Assembly (NCBI GenBank): GCA_018711005.1
Contig: DVIT01000016.1
Location: forward strand, 37,445-101,444
Reading direction: 5' to 3'
Source of the DNA: Candidatus Scybalocola faecigallinarum
GTDB lineage: Bacteria > Bacillota > Clostridia > Lachnospirales > Lachnospiraceae
DNA: 64,000 nucleotides
Under the pieces are notes generated by a model, which was given only the letters and a program-made list of their open reading frames with translations, was not told the origin of the DNA and did not search any database. The position numbers and the translations under genes were made by a program. Below are positions 8,055 to 17,581 of this stretch, one piece after another. The number at the start of each line of letters is the position of its first letter. The stretch's first letter is position 1.

Positions 8055-8966
8055 ATGTTTGGATATGTAACGGCCAATGAGCCGGAACTGAAAGTGAAAG
8101 AATATCATGAGTATAAGGCCTATTACTGCGGTCTTTGCCATATTTTAAAGAAAAAATACGGATTTGCAGGGCAGATGACACTGACCTACGATATGACCTT
8201 TTTGATCATGCTGCTGACAAGCCTGTATGAGTGTGAGCCAAAACAGGAAGAACACCGGTGCAAGGCGCATCCGGTGCGTCCTCAAAAGATGCTTACAAAC
8301 AAATTTACAGAATACGCGGCAGATATGAATATATTGCTCACTTACCATCATCTGATGGATGACTGGAAAGATGAGGGCAGCAAGGCCGGATGCGTTGGGG
8401 CAGGAGCGTTGCGCCATACTTATAAAAAGCTGAAGAAAAAGTATCCCGGGAAAAGCCGGGCTATGGCCTACTGGCTCCACCGTCTCCATGAACTGGAAAA
8501 GGCAGGAGAGAAAAGTATTGACCGGGTGGCCGGATGCTTTGGAAAGATCATGGAAACGATTCTTGTTTATGAACCGGATGCCTGGGAAGATATTTTAAAG
8601 CGTATGGGATTCTTTTTAGGAAAGTTTATCTATATTATGGATGCCTTTGATGATGTGGAAAAGGATATAGAAAGCGGCAGCTATAATGCTTTAAAGGATC
8701 GGTTCGGACACGAAAATTTCACAGAAGAATGTAATTTCATGTTGAATCTCATGATGGCAGAGTGTACAATAGAATTTGAAAAATTGCCATGTATACAAGA
8801 TGCTGAGATCCTGCGCAATATTTTGTATGCCGGAGTCTGGAAAAAATTTGACAAAAGGGTGCAGGAGCGCATCGCTTTGTCCCAGCTGCCTGATGGCGGA
8901 AAGAAGGGCCAAAAGCAGGGCGGATCCCGCTGCAAAGCATGCGGGAAATGTAAAATGAGAAAGTAA
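8055..8966 (+). CDS. DUF5685 family protein
   Basis: 303 residues. The N-terminus [17 protein letters not shown] and the following [14 protein letters not shown] are characteristic of DUF5685, a family I know mainly from Lachnospiraceae, usually beside a J-domain gene. CGLC plus two Cys/His-rich patches (HRCKAHPV near 75 and CKACGKC near the C-terminus) suggest metal binding. Largely helical, no signal peptide. Starts 15 bases after the oxidoreductase gene and is followed 16 bases later by the J-domain gene. Function unknown; a client or partner of the J-domain protein is plausible. Confidence 0.75.
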   Translation: MFGYVTANEPELKVKEYHEYKAYYCGLCHILKKKYGFAGQMTLTYDMTFLIMLLTSLYECEPKQEEHRCKAHPVRPQKMLTNKFTEYAADMNILLTYHHLMDDWKDEGSKAGCVGAGALRHTYKKLKKKYPGKSRAMAYWLHRLHELEKAGEKSIDRVAGCFGKIMETILVYEPDAWEDILKRMGFFLGKFIYIMDAFDDVEKDIESGSYNALKDRFGHENFTEECNFMLNLMMAECTIEFEKLPCIQDAEILRNILYAGVWKKFDKRVQERIALSQLPDGGKKGQKQGGSRCKACGKCKMRK

Positions 8967-8982
8967 AGGAAGGAAGTTATTA

Positions 8983-9627
8983 ATGACAGATCCATATAGT
9001 GTGCTTGGGGTTTCCCCCAACGCATCTGACGAGGAGATAAAAAAGGCATACAGAAATCTGAGCCGGAAGTACCATCCGGACTCTTATAATGATAATCCGC
9101 TGGCCGATCTGGCAGAGGAAAAGTTTAAGGAAGTCCAGGACGCATATAAGCAGATCATGGACGAACGCTCCCACGGAGGCGGCGGAAGCTATTCCGGTTC
9201 AGGCAGCTCCGGCTACGGCGGCTCCGGTTATAATGGCGGCTACTCCGGTTCCGGCAATTCAAATGTAGAACTGACAGCTGCCGGGAACTTTATTAATAAT
9301 GGACGTTATCGTGATGCGCTGAACGTATTAAGCGGAATACGCAATCGTGATGCCCGCTGGTATTATTACAGCGCTGTTGCCAACGCAGGAATCGGCAATA
9401 ATGTGCAGGCCATGAATGACGCTAATCAGGCAGTGAACATGGATCCGGGCAATCCGGAATACCGGAACTTTTTAAACCAGATGCAATGGCGGACCAACCG
9501 GTATCAGGGCGCCGGACAAAATTACGGCGGACGTCCGCCATATAGCACGGGAAACTGCTGTTGTGATCTTTGGATTGCAGATACCTGCTGTGAATGTATG
9601 GGAGGCGATTTGTGTTCATGCATGTAA
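8983..9627 (+). CDS. J-domain protein with Gly-rich linker and TPR-like tail
   Basis: 214 residues. Residues 1-65 form a J domain ([20 protein letters not shown], with the HPD motif in RKYHPDSYN) that would stimulate an Hsp70 ATPase. A Gly/Ser/Tyr-rich stretch (about 66-90) links to two TPR-like helical hairpins (about 95-165). The tail is Cys-rich ([20 protein letters not shown]), which suggests metal binding or membrane attachment by acylation. It lacks the zinc-finger and client-binding domains of DnaJ, so it is a specialised co-chaperone. Good ribosome binding site AAGGAAGG. Confidence 0.85.
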   Translation: MTDPYSVLGVSPNASDEEIKKAYRNLSRKYHPDSYNDNPLADLAEEKFKEVQDAYKQIMDERSHGGGGSYSGSGSSGYGGSGYNGGYSGSGNSNVELTAAGNFINNGRYRDALNVLSGIRNRDARWYYYSAVANAGIGNNVQAMNDANQAVNMDPGNPEYRNFLNQMQWRTNRYQGAGQNYGGRPPYSTGNCCCDLWIADTCCECMGGDLCSCM

Positions 9628-10151
9628 ATGCCAAAAAGATCGCTTTTTTAGGACTTTTGCTGGCAATTGCCATGGTGCTGACCCTGATTGGAGGGTATTT
9701 TGAGCCAAGCACCCTGTTTTTTATGGCAGCAGCTGCCTTTTGTACCGGGATCGCTGTAAGAGAGTGCGGCCTTTATGGCGGCTTTGCTTTTATGGCGGCA
9801 GGGGTTTTGCTTGCATTTTTCCTGGCGCCTAACAAGCTGTATATTATTACTTACGGCGGCATGAGCCTTTATATTTATGCCCGGGAATTTGCTTTTGAAA
9901 AAATTGCCGATTCCCGCACCATGCGCCACCGTACAGCGGTTTTTTGGGCCATACGCTATGCTGTATTTAATATAATGTTTCTGCCCATATTGTTTTTCCT
10001 GCCCAAAGTATTTTATGCAGGGACCATTTCCCCGCTGATCATGGCAGGACTGATTGTTGGAGCGCAGATCGCATTATTTATTTATGATAAGGCATATGAT
10101 TATTTTCAGGTAACCATGTGGAACCGGATCCGCAAAAGCCTGAAACTGTAA
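9618..10151 (+). CDS. Six-helix membrane protein of unknown function
   Basis: 177 residues from the ATG at 9618. About six hydrophobic segments can be seen, starting with [20 protein letters not shown] and ending with [17 protein letters not shown]. The start is not certain: a GTG at 9612 has better spacing to GGGAGG, and either choice overlaps the end of the J-domain gene. The close coupling to that gene suggests the two work together at the membrane. No family recognised. Confidence 0.65.
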   Translation: MHVNAKKIAFLGLLLAIAMVLTLIGGYFEPSTLFFMAAAAFCTGIAVRECGLYGGFAFMAAGVLLAFFLAPNKLYIITYGGMSLYIYAREFAFEKIADSRTMRHRTAVFWAIRYAVFNIMFLPILFFLPKVFYAGTISPLIMAGLIVGAQIALFIYDKAYDYFQVTMWNRIRKSLKL

Positions 10152-10174
10152 ACTGCAAAAAGGGGGATGAAAAC

Positions 10175-11140
10175 GTGGATATTTCAGGATTTCATGGAGA
10201 AGGGCAGTGGTATAAGGGAAATCTTCACTGCCATACAACAATTTCAGATGGAACACTTGAGCCGGAACAGGTGGCGCAGCTGTATAAAAGCCATGGGTAC
10301 GCATTTCTGGCCATTAGCGACCACAATATTTTTACAGACTTTGGACCGGACCTTAACAGTGATGATTTTATTATCCTGCCGGCAGTGGAAGCGGCTGCCG
10401 TATTCTCCCTGGAAAGCGGAAGCTGGCGTAAGACCCATCATATCCACGGCATACTGGCGCCTCAGGTTGAGGAAGGCGCAAAGCCTTATGCCCATATGGA
10501 GGAGGAACCTTTAAGAACTTATAAGGAGCCCTGGAACCCTCAGGAGGCGGCCCAGGAGCTGACTGACACCCTTCTTTCCAGAGGATGTATTGCGATTTAT
10601 AATCATCCTATCTGGTCAAGGGTCAGAGAAGGGGACTTTATTGACACAAAAGGGCTGACAGCCATTGAGATATTAAATTACGGAACCCAGATCGAAAGCG
10701 GCACCGGCTATGATACGACCTACTGGGATACGATGCTCAGGGAAGGCCGGCGGATCTGGGGCGTGGCAACGGATGATAACCATAACCATCCGGGGCTGGA
10801 TGATTCCTGCGGCGGATATATTATGGTAAAAGCGCCCTGCCTGAGCCGTGAGGCTATTACCCGTTCCATTGTGGAAGGTAATTTTTATTCCTCCTGCGGC
10901 CCTCAGATCTTTGACTGGGGGATCCATGACAATGTGGCATATGTGACCTGCAGTCCTGTGCAAAGGGTAAACTTTATTGCAGGCAACTATGTCGGTGCAG
11001 GAGCTACGGTTCTTTCAGAAGATGGCAGTGATTGCGTGGATTACGCGATCCTGCGTTTAAGAGGCGATGAAACTTATGTGCGTGTGGAGTGTATTGACGC
11101 GTCCGGACGCCGTGCATGGAGCAATCCTATCTTTTTATAA
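10175..11140 (+). CDS. PHP domain metal-dependent phosphoesterase
   Basis: 321 residues. PHP motif I is NLHCHTTISDG, motif II is AISDHNIF, and later metal ligands lie in YNHPIWS and ATDDNHNH. These build a trinuclear metal site that hydrolyses phosphoesters; the substrate is not predictable. The GTG at 10175 is preferred because AGGGGGA lies nine bases upstream and it leaves a 23-base gap after the membrane gene; an upstream ATG would overlap that gene. Last gene of the operon, followed by a terminator. Confidence 0.8.
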   Translation: MDISGFHGEGQWYKGNLHCHTTISDGTLEPEQVAQLYKSHGYAFLAISDHNIFTDFGPDLNSDDFIILPAVEAAAVFSLESGSWRKTHHIHGILAPQVEEGAKPYAHMEEEPLRTYKEPWNPQEAAQELTDTLLSRGCIAIYNHPIWSRVREGDFIDTKGLTAIEILNYGTQIESGTGYDTTYWDTMLREGRRIWGVATDDNHNHPGLDDSCGGYIMVKAPCLSREAITRSIVEGNFYSSCGPQIFDWGIHDNVAYVTCSPVQRVNFIAGNYVGAGATVLSEDGSDCVDYAILRLRGDETYVRVECIDASGRRAWSNPIFL

Positions 11141-11185
11141 AAGCAAGAATAATGGCACGAATGGAAAGCTCATGTTTTTTTGAGA

Positions 11186-11222
11186 AAAATCCCCAAGGCA
11201 AAGGCCCTGGGGATTTTGTTTT
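11186..11222. terminator. Bidirectional terminator of the oxidoreductase operon
   Basis: Ten-base arms AAAATCCCCA and TGGGGATTTT, followed by GTTTT on plus and by TTCTCAAAAAAA on minus. A weaker function for the convergent alcohol dehydrogenase gene is possible. Confidence 0.75.
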
Positions 11223-11244
11223 GGAAATTTACAAAATATGTGCC

Positions 11245-11266
11245 GGCAGGCGCCTAGGCACCTGCC
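11245..11266 (-). terminator. Hairpin after the alcohol dehydrogenase gene
   Basis: Arms GGCAGG/CCTGCC extended by GCC/GGC around a 2-nt loop lie 15 bases beyond the stop. The downstream tract (ATATTTTGTAAATTT) is T-rich but not a clean T-run. Confidence 0.5.
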
Positions 11267-11280
11267 GCGGTAAGATCAGA

Positions 11281-12471
11281 TCAGAAATTTACATCTTCGC
11301 CATAGAAGCATGCTTTTAACAGATTTTCCATATCTTCCTGAGAAGGGATTCTCGGGTTGGAGCCTGTGCAGGCGTCGCCGATGGCTAATGTAGCAACTTC
11401 GGATAATTTATCCATAAATTCTTTTTCGTCAATGATGCCGCCTTCATAATCCTTGATGCATTTCGGAATATTTAAGGATTCGTTCATTGCTTTGATCTCG
11501 GCTACAAGAGCAGCAACTTTTTCTTCTACAGTATTTCCGCCAAGGCTGATGAAATCAGCGATTTCAGCATAACGAACAGCTGCGGATTCTACTTTTGCAT
11601 TGTACTGGATCACTCTTGGCAGATACATAGCGTTTGCACAGCCATGAACAATATGTCCGCCGCTGTAAGCAGCACCGGTCTTATGAGCCATAGAATGAAC
11701 GATACCTAAAAGAGCATTGGAAAATGCCATGCCGGCAAGACACTGAGCATTGTGCATACGGTCGCGGGCTTCCATATCTCCGTCATAAGACTTTTTCAGA
11801 TCATTGTGGATCATCTTAATGGCATGAAGGGCCAGAGGATCTGTGTAATCGCAGTGCATTGTGGACACATAAGCTTCGATGGCATGTGTCAGGGCATCCA
11901 TACCTGTGTGAGCAGTCAGCTTCTGAGGCATGGTTTCAGCCAGCTCAGGATCAACAATAGCAACATCCGGTGTAATGTTAAAGTCTGCTAAAGGATATTT
12001 GATACCTTTATTGTAATCTGTGATTACGCTGAAAGCGGTAACTTCTGTTGCTGTACCGGAAGTTGACGGGATGGCACAGAAGTGAGCCTTTGTACGCAGT
12101 GTCGGGAAGGAAAACGGAGTAATGAGATCTTCAAAGGATGTATTGGGATATTCATAAAATACCCACATAGCCTTTGCAGCATCAATAGGAGATCCGCCGC
12201 CCATAGCAACGATCCAGTCCGGTTCAAATTCCTGCATCATTTTTGCGCCCTTCATCACAGTGTCAACACTTGGATCCGGCTCAACATTTTCAAATAAGGC
12301 AACTTCCATGCCTGCTTCTTTTAAATAATTAACAGCTTTGTCTAAAAAGCCAAAGCGTTTCATGGAACCGCCGCCTACAACAACAACGGCTTTTTTACCT
12401 GTTAAATTTTTAAGCTCTGCAAGAGATCCTTTTCCATGATATAAGTCTCTTGGTAATGTAAAACGTGCCAT
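11281..12471 (-). CDS. Iron-containing alcohol dehydrogenase (butanol/propanediol type)
   Basis: 396 residues. The nucleotide-binding motif GGGSPIDAAKAMW is near residue 98. The iron-binding His residues lie in HSMAHKTGAAY and GGHIVHGCANAMY. Group III alcohol dehydrogenases reduce aldehydes such as butanal, acetaldehyde or lactaldehyde with NAD(P)H. GGGGAGAGAAG upstream of the ATG at 12471 supports that start over one nine codons earlier. It appears to be a single-gene unit; no linked aldehyde-producing gene is visible except the distant rhamnosidase locus, which could supply rhamnose-derived lactaldehyde (inference). Confidence 0.9.
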   Translation of the reverse strand: MARFTLPRDLYHGKGSLAELKNLTGKKAVVVVGGGSMKRFGFLDKAVNYLKEAGMEVALFENVEPDPSVDTVMKGAKMMQEFEPDWIVAMGGGSPIDAAKAMWVFYEYPNTSFEDLITPFSFPTLRTKAHFCAIPSTSGTATEVTAFSVITDYNKGIKYPLADFNITPDVAIVDPELAETMPQKLTAHTGMDALTHAIEAYVSTMHCDYTDPLALHAIKMIHNDLKKSYDGDMEARDRMHNAQCLAGMAFSNALLGIVHSMAHKTGAAYSGGHIVHGCANAMYLPRVIQYNAKVESAAVRYAEIADFISLGGNTVEEKVAALVAEIKAMNESLNIPKCIKDYEGGIIDEKEFMDKLSEVATLAIGDACTGSNPRIPSQEDMENLLKACFYGEDVNF

Positions 12472-12583
12472 AAATTCTTCTCTCCCCTGAATCATCAAAA
12501 TGATGATTGATATTTTTTTAACAACTTCTATTATAGACGTTTCTGCTATTTTTGCAATATCTTTTGTGAAAAAAACATATTAA

Positions 12584-13888
12584 TTAAACGAAATCGCTCA
12601 GCTGCCGGAGATCTTCAAAAAATTCCGGGTAGGAGATGCGTATACAGTCTGCGCCGGAAATTTCCACAGGCCCCTCGCTGTTCATGCCGGCAATGGCAAA
12701 GGCCATGGCAATGCGGTGGTCATTGTAGCTGTTGATGGCAGCGCCGTGCAGCGGGCGGCCGCCCTTAATGATCATTCCGTCGTCCGTGGCTGTAATGTCT
12801 GCACCCATGGCCTTTAAGGCTTCAGCCACAGTGTCAATGCGGTTGGATTCTTTCACTTTAAGCTCCTGGGCATCTTTAATTACTGTAGTGCCGTTGGCAA
12901 AGCAGGCCAGCACGGCAATCACCGGGATCTCGTCGATCAGTGTGGGGATCAGCTCGCCTCCAATGACCGTGCCACGGAGACTGCTGGAGGACACGGTAAT
13001 GTCTGCCACGGGTTCAGCTCCCTCGTTATGAATGTTTTCAACAGAGATTTGGCCGCCCATAGCACGGCATACCCTAAGGATACCGTCCCGGGTAGGATTA
13101 ATGCCTACATTTTTTACAGTAATGCAGGCGTCCGGGCAAATGAGCCCTGCGGCGATAAAATAGGCGGCAGAGGAAATATCTCCGGGCACCTGTATTTCCC
13201 GGGCGTAAAGCTCCCGGGCCGGAGTGATGGATACCGTATGGCTGCCGTCTTGATTGGCTGTGTGGGAAACATTGGCGCCGTAGGCTGTAAGCATAAGTTC
13301 GCTGTGGTTTCTGGACAATGCAGGCTCTGTTACTGAGGTGACGCCCTGCGCATATAAGCCGGCCAGTAAAATGGCGGATTTTACCTGGGCTGAGGCAACA
13401 GGAGAGGTGTAATCAATGCCGGTTAAGGGCGCGCCTGTAATTTTTAAGGGAGCGCAGCCATTGTCGTTGAGACTTTCAATATGGGCGCCCATCATGGACA
13501 GTGGGGTGATGATCCGGTTCATGGGACGCTTTTGGATAGAAGCATCGCCGGTAAGGCAGGACGTAAATGGCTGTGCGGATAAAATACCGGAGATCAGCCG
13601 GGTTGTTGTTCCGCTGTTCCCGGCATCCAGCGTCTGCTTTGGGGCGCACAGGCCGTGAAGCCCCTTGCCGTGGATGCAGACAAGCTTTTGGGCCGGGTCA
13701 TTTTCAATGGTTACGCCAAGGGCCCGGAAGCAGTCAATCGAAGAAAGACAGTCCGCACCCTCTAAAAAATGGGACACGACAGTTGTTCCTTTGGCCAGAG
13801 CGCCAAGCATAATACTGCGATGGGAAATAGATTTGTCTCCCGGAACGGTGATCTCGCCTCTTAACCGGCGGACAGGATTTATGATCAT
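12584..13888 (-). CDS. aroA: 3-phosphoshikimate 1-carboxyvinyltransferase (EPSP synthase)
   Basis: 434 residues, the normal size. Joins phosphoenolpyruvate to shikimate 3-phosphate in the common aromatic pathway. Family motifs are VPGDKSISHRS near the N-terminus, LDAGNSGTTTR in the PEP-binding loop, and VKESNRIDT and NDHRIAM near the end. GAAAGGA lies nine bases before the ATG at 13888; an ATG six codons earlier is inside that region. Downstream of tyrA in one transcript, with a hairpin in the 54-base gap. Confidence 0.95.
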   Translation of the reverse strand: MIINPVRRLRGEITVPGDKSISHRSIMLGALAKGTTVVSHFLEGADCLSSIDCFRALGVTIENDPAQKLVCIHGKGLHGLCAPKQTLDAGNSGTTTRLISGILSAQPFTSCLTGDASIQKRPMNRIITPLSMMGAHIESLNDNGCAPLKITGAPLTGIDYTSPVASAQVKSAILLAGLYAQGVTSVTEPALSRNHSELMLTAYGANVSHTANQDGSHTVSITPARELYAREIQVPGDISSAAYFIAAGLICPDACITVKNVGINPTRDGILRVCRAMGGQISVENIHNEGAEPVADITVSSSSLRGTVIGGELIPTLIDEIPVIAVLACFANGTTVIKDAQELKVKESNRIDTVAEALKAMGADITATDDGMIIKGGRPLHGAAINSYNDHRIAMAFAIAGMNSEGPVEISGADCIRISYPEFFEDLRQLSDFV

Positions 13889-13914
13889 GGCTTTCATTCC
13901 TTTCATCGAATGGG

Positions 13915-13937
13915 GCGGCAGAGGATTTTTCTGCCGC
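13915..13937 (-). other. Intercistronic hairpin between tyrA and aroA
   Basis: Eight-base perfect arms GCGGCAGA/TCTGCCGC with a 7-nt loop and no T-run. It may stabilise the tyrA message or set the ratio of the two products. Confidence 0.6.
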
Positions 13938-13942
13938 AGGGG

Positions 13943-15046
13943 TTAATTTCTTTCGTAAACGGTATAGTGGAACTTTCTTAAATGGGTCACAGCTTTTTGG
14001 GCCGCATCTTCTTCATAAAATTCAATGCGCAGGGCGCCTTCCTGAAATTCCCGGTTATGGACAATGCCGATATTTTTGATGCTGATGCCATTGGTAGCCA
14101 GAATGGTAGCAATGGTGGCAATAGCGCCGGACTCGTCAATAATATCCACATAAATTTCATAAGCCGGACGCAGGCCGCCCTTGGCATTGGAGCGGGGGAT
14201 CGAATCCCTGTAGTCCTTAGCCTGGGAAAAAAGCTCAAGAAGACGGACATTTTCCCCGCTTTGGACCGCTTGAGAAACCTGACGGAGGCTGTCCATGTAA
14301 TGGTCCATGATCTCCAGGAGATTATCCCTGTTTTCATCACAGATCTGCTGCCACATAATGGGAGATGACGAGGCTATGCGGGTAATATCTTTAAATCCCC
14401 CGGCGGCCAGCATACGCATATGCTGCTGTTCGTCGTCAAAGTCCCGGACAAGGTTGACCAGGGTATATGCGATCATATGGGGCAGATGGCTGATAGCCGC
14501 CATAATATAGTCATGACGCCGCGCGTCCAGGACAATAGGCAGGGCGCTGACGGACTGTATCAGCTGTGTCATGGCAGCTACGCTTTTATCCGGCGTTGCC
14601 GGGGATGGCGTCAGGATATAATAAGCATTTTCCAAAAGACGGTCACTGGCATTGGCATAGCCGCTTTTTTCTGAGCCGGCCATGGGATGGCCGCCGATAA
14701 AGCAGTGTTCCATCCCAAGCTCCCGGACCGCACTGTGGATGGGCGTCTTTACGCTGCCCACATCGGTAAAGATACAGTGGTCTGCTGCTATATTTTTTAA
14801 GATTTTCAGATTTTGTACATTAAAATTTACAGGCGCGCATAAAAAGATAAGGTCACATTGGGAAAATGCCTGGGAAAGATGGTCATGGGCCTGGTTCAGC
14901 GTTTTATCCATAAGGGCTGCTGTAAGGCTCTCCCGGTCTGTATCAAAAGCAATAATTTTCATATCCGGATGTACGCGGCGCACGGCTTTGGCGATTGACC
15001 CGCCAATAAGGCCCAGGCCTGCAAATCCGATGGTTGAAATGGTCAT
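13943..15046 (-). CDS. tyrA: Prephenate dehydrogenase with C-terminal ACT domain
   Basis: 367 residues. Oxidatively decarboxylates prephenate to 4-hydroxyphenylpyruvate for tyrosine. The NAD-binding motif is GLGLIGGSIAKA at residues 9-20; HPMAGSEKSGY lines the active site. The last 75 residues look like an ACT regulatory domain (IDIIDESGAIATIATIL), which would allow feedback inhibition by tyrosine. GGAGG lies nine bases before the ATG. First gene of tyrA-aroA. Confidence 0.93.
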   Translation of the reverse strand: MTISTIGFAGLGLIGGSIAKAVRRVHPDMKIIAFDTDRESLTAALMDKTLNQAHDHLSQAFSQCDLIFLCAPVNFNVQNLKILKNIAADHCIFTDVGSVKTPIHSAVRELGMEHCFIGGHPMAGSEKSGYANASDRLLENAYYILTPSPATPDKSVAAMTQLIQSVSALPIVLDARRHDYIMAAISHLPHMIAYTLVNLVRDFDDEQQHMRMLAAGGFKDITRIASSSPIMWQQICDENRDNLLEIMDHYMDSLRQVSQAVQSGENVRLLELFSQAKDYRDSIPRSNAKGGLRPAYEIYVDIIDESGAIATIATILATNGISIKNIGIVHNREFQEGALRIEFYEEDAAQKAVTHLRKFHYTVYERN

Positions 15047-15369
15047 AAGTATATCCTCCAGAATAAAATTAAACCGCTTTGCGTCTTTGCCGGAAACGCT
15101 GTATAAGCGGCTTTATCTGGCAGCTTTGGCGCTGCCTGGGGTTTTCCTGGTAAAAGCTTAGCATTTGTAAGGAGAAAATGCAAGAAAAAAGAAAATCTGC
15201 GGTGGATTGGGGTGAATTATTTAGATGGCTGGCGGTTACCCAATAGTTGCAAGAAATTTGTCTAATTTCACTAAAAGTATTGAAAAAGTTCTGACGATTT
15301 AGTAAAATGTATACATGGCTTCTGCATAGATGCGGAACCCCATCATAAACAGTATTGGAGGAAGATGAC
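15047..15369. promoter_or_regulatory. Divergent control region between tyrA and the EF-G-like gene
   Basis: About 320 bases without a gene. The tyrA side (minus) can form a GGCAGC/GCTGCC hairpin at about 15108-15136 and a larger CCGCTT/AAGCGG stem with an inner GCGT/ACGC at about 15071-15112, just before the ribosome binding site. No T-box consensus was found, so the leader is of unknown type. The other side holds the EF-G-like promoter (next entry). Confidence 0.5.
15280..15308 (+). promoter_or_regulatory. Promoter of the EF-G-like gene
   Basis: TTGAAA and TAAAAT spaced by 17 bp, about 60 bp before the start codon. Confidence 0.65.
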
Positions 15370-17457
15370 ATGAAGGTATACAAGACTCAGGACATACGTA
15401 ACGTTGCGATCTTAGGCCACGGCGGCTGCGGTAAGACGACCCTTGTAGAAGCAATGGCTTATGCAGCAGGAGTGACAAAGCGTCAGGGTAAGGTTGACGA
15501 TGGAAACACGATCAGTGATTATGATAAAGAGGAAATCCGCAGAAAGTTTTCAATCAGCACATCTGTTGTTCCTATGGAGTGGGAATACTGGAAGATCAAT
15601 CTTTTGGACACCCCCGGATATATGGACTTTGTTGGTGAGGTTGAGGAAGCGCTTTCTGCCGCTGACGGCGCGATCATTGTAGTTTCCGGTAAAGCCGGTG
15701 TGGAAGCCGGAACGATCAAGGCATGGAATTACTGCGAAAAGTATGGCATTCCACGTACGATCTTTGTTACGAATATGGATGATGAGCATGCAGATTATAT
15801 GAAGGTTGTTAATCAGCTCCGTGAGCTTTACGGCAAGAAGATCGCACCTTTCCATCTGCCCATCCACGAGGATGGCAAGTTTGTGGGTGTTGTAAACGTA
15901 GTAAAGATGGCCGGACGCCGTTTTACTTCCAGCGGAAAGTGGGAAGCAAGAGACATTCCGGAAGATGTTAAGCCGGAACTGGATGAGTGCCGGGAAGCTT
16001 TGCTGGAAGCTGTTGCCGAGACCAGCGAAGAACTGATGGATAAATATTTTGGCGGTGAAGAATTTACTTTAGACGAGATCATTGACGCTTTGCGTATTAA
16101 TGTTAATGAAGGGAGCGTTGTACCTGTACAGTGCGGTTCCGGTCTGTTAGGCTATGCTTCTGCCAACCTGCTGACTACATGTGTGGAATTTTTGCCGTCG
16201 CCTATGCGGGATCATATTAAGATTTTTGGTAAGGATCCCAGAACGGAAAAAGAGTATAATGTGGATTATGACTCCAGACGTCCGTTTTCCGCATATGTAT
16301 TTAAGACTATTGTGGATCCGTTTATCGGCCGCTACTCTCTGATTAAGGTGTGCTCCGGTGAATTGAAAAATGACTCTGTGGTCTATAATTATAATAAAGA
16401 TACTGAAGAAAAGCTGAATAAGCTGTTTGTTTTGCGGGGCAAGGAAGTGATCGAGGTTCCTGAACTTAAGGCCGGTGATATTGGCGCTATTGCCAAGCTG
16501 AGCAATACAGCCACAGGCGATACCCTGTCCTTAAAGTCCGATCCGTTAGTGATCGACAAGATGGAAATGTCCGCTCCTTATACATACAAGCGCTATGCTG
16601 CTAAGAATAAGGGGGATGAGGATAAGGTTTCCCAGGCCCTTGCAAAGATGATGGAAGAAGACCTGACCCTTCGGGTATTTAACGACGCTGAAAATCGTCA
16701 GTCACTGCTGTATGGTATTGGCGATCAGCAGCTGGATGTAGTTGTCAGCAGACTTTTTAACAAGTATAAAGTAGAAATCGTATTATCCAAACCAAGGATT
16801 CCATACAGAGAGACAATCCGCAAGAAAGTTTCCGTCCGTGAAAAATATAAGAAACAGTCCGGCGGACATGGCCAGTACGGCGATGTTGCTATGGAATTTG
16901 AACCCTCCGGAGATCTGGAAACACCCTATGTATTTGCTGAACGTGTCGTAGGCGGCGCTGTTCCAAAGAACTATTTTCCTGCTGTGGAAAAAGGTATTGC
17001 AGAATCTGTAAACCGCGGACCTTTGGCAGGTTATCCGGTTGTAGGCATTAAGGCCACATTGTTTGACGGCTCCTATCATCCGGTAGATTCCTCGGAAATG
17101 GCCTTTAAGACTGCTGCAAGACAGGCATTTAAGAGCGCTTTCATGCAGGCCTCACCCATTATCCTTGAGCCGATCGCTTCTTTAAGCGTATATGTTCCCG
17201 ACAGCTACACCGGAGATATTATGGGCGATCTGAATAAACGCCGTGGCCGTGTCCTTGGTATGAACCCGTCAGATTATGGCCGGACAGAAATCGTTGCTGA
17301 TATTCCTCTGGCTCAGCTGTATGGATATTCTACAGATCTGCGCTCCATGACCGGCGGACGGGGAGATTTTGCATACTCCTTCAGCCGTTACGAGCAGGCT
17401 CCGTCGGATGTTCAGGAAAAAGTTATTGAAGAAAATGCCAAAGAAAACGCTGACTGA
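15370..17457 (+). CDS. EF-G-like translational GTPase (EF-G paralogue)
   Basis: 695 residues with the full EF-G domain order: GTPase, domain II (FSAYVFKTIVDPFIGRYSL), domains III-V (PRIPYRETIRKKV; GGGRGDFAYSF-like end). The P-loop is GHGGCGKTT and switch II is DTPGY. The G4 box reads TNMDDEHA, so the usual NKxD Lys is replaced by Met. This matches the EF-G-like subfamily that accompanies a normal fusA in many Clostridia; the canonical gene usually sits with rpsL/rpsG, which are absent here. Role unclear (ribosome recycling or stress). GGAGGAAG eight bases upstream fixes the start at 15370, five codons after another ATG. Confidence 0.88.
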   Translation: MKVYKTQDIRNVAILGHGGCGKTTLVEAMAYAAGVTKRQGKVDDGNTISDYDKEEIRRKFSISTSVVPMEWEYWKINLLDTPGYMDFVGEVEEALSAADGAIIVVSGKAGVEAGTIKAWNYCEKYGIPRTIFVTNMDDEHADYMKVVNQLRELYGKKIAPFHLPIHEDGKFVGVVNVVKMAGRRFTSSGKWEARDIPEDVKPELDECREALLEAVAETSEELMDKYFGGEEFTLDEIIDALRINVNEGSVVPVQCGSGLLGYASANLLTTCVEFLPSPMRDHIKIFGKDPRTEKEYNVDYDSRRPFSAYVFKTIVDPFIGRYSLIKVCSGELKNDSVVYNYNKDTEEKLNKLFVLRGKEVIEVPELKAGDIGAIAKLSNTATGDTLSLKSDPLVIDKMEMSAPYTYKRYAAKNKGDEDKVSQALAKMMEEDLTLRVFNDAENRQSLLYGIGDQQLDVVVSRLFNKYKVEIVLSKPRIPYRETIRKKVSVREKYKKQSGGHGQYGDVAMEFEPSGDLETPYVFAERVVGGAVPKNYFPAVEKGIAESVNRGPLAGYPVVGIKATLFDGSYHPVDSSEMAFKTAARQAFKSAFMQASPIILEPIASLSVYVPDSYTGDIMGDLNKRRGRVLGMNPSDYGRTEIVADIPLAQLYGYSTDLRSMTGGRGDFAYSFSRYEQAPSDVQEKVIEENAKENAD

Positions 17458-17498
17458 TCCTAAGGGTCTGTAAATTCTCCAAAGATCAGCCGGGAATT

Positions 17499-17541
17499 AA
17501 GCCACAGCTGCTGTGTATTTTCACCGGCTGTGGCTTATATT
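17499..17541 (+). terminator. Hairpin after the EF-G-like gene
   Basis: Nine-base arms AAGCCACAG/CTGTGGCTT with a 20-nt loop, followed by ATATTTT. It may terminate the EF-G-like transcript or belong to the deoD leader. Confidence 0.55.
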
Positions 17542-17581
17542 TTCCATGGAGATAAAGTGATCATGAAAGGAAGGGATTTTT

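Noticed and set aside
15047..15369. T-box for tyrA
   Set aside because: No AGGGTGGNACCGCG-like sequence and no terminator with T-run on the minus strand.
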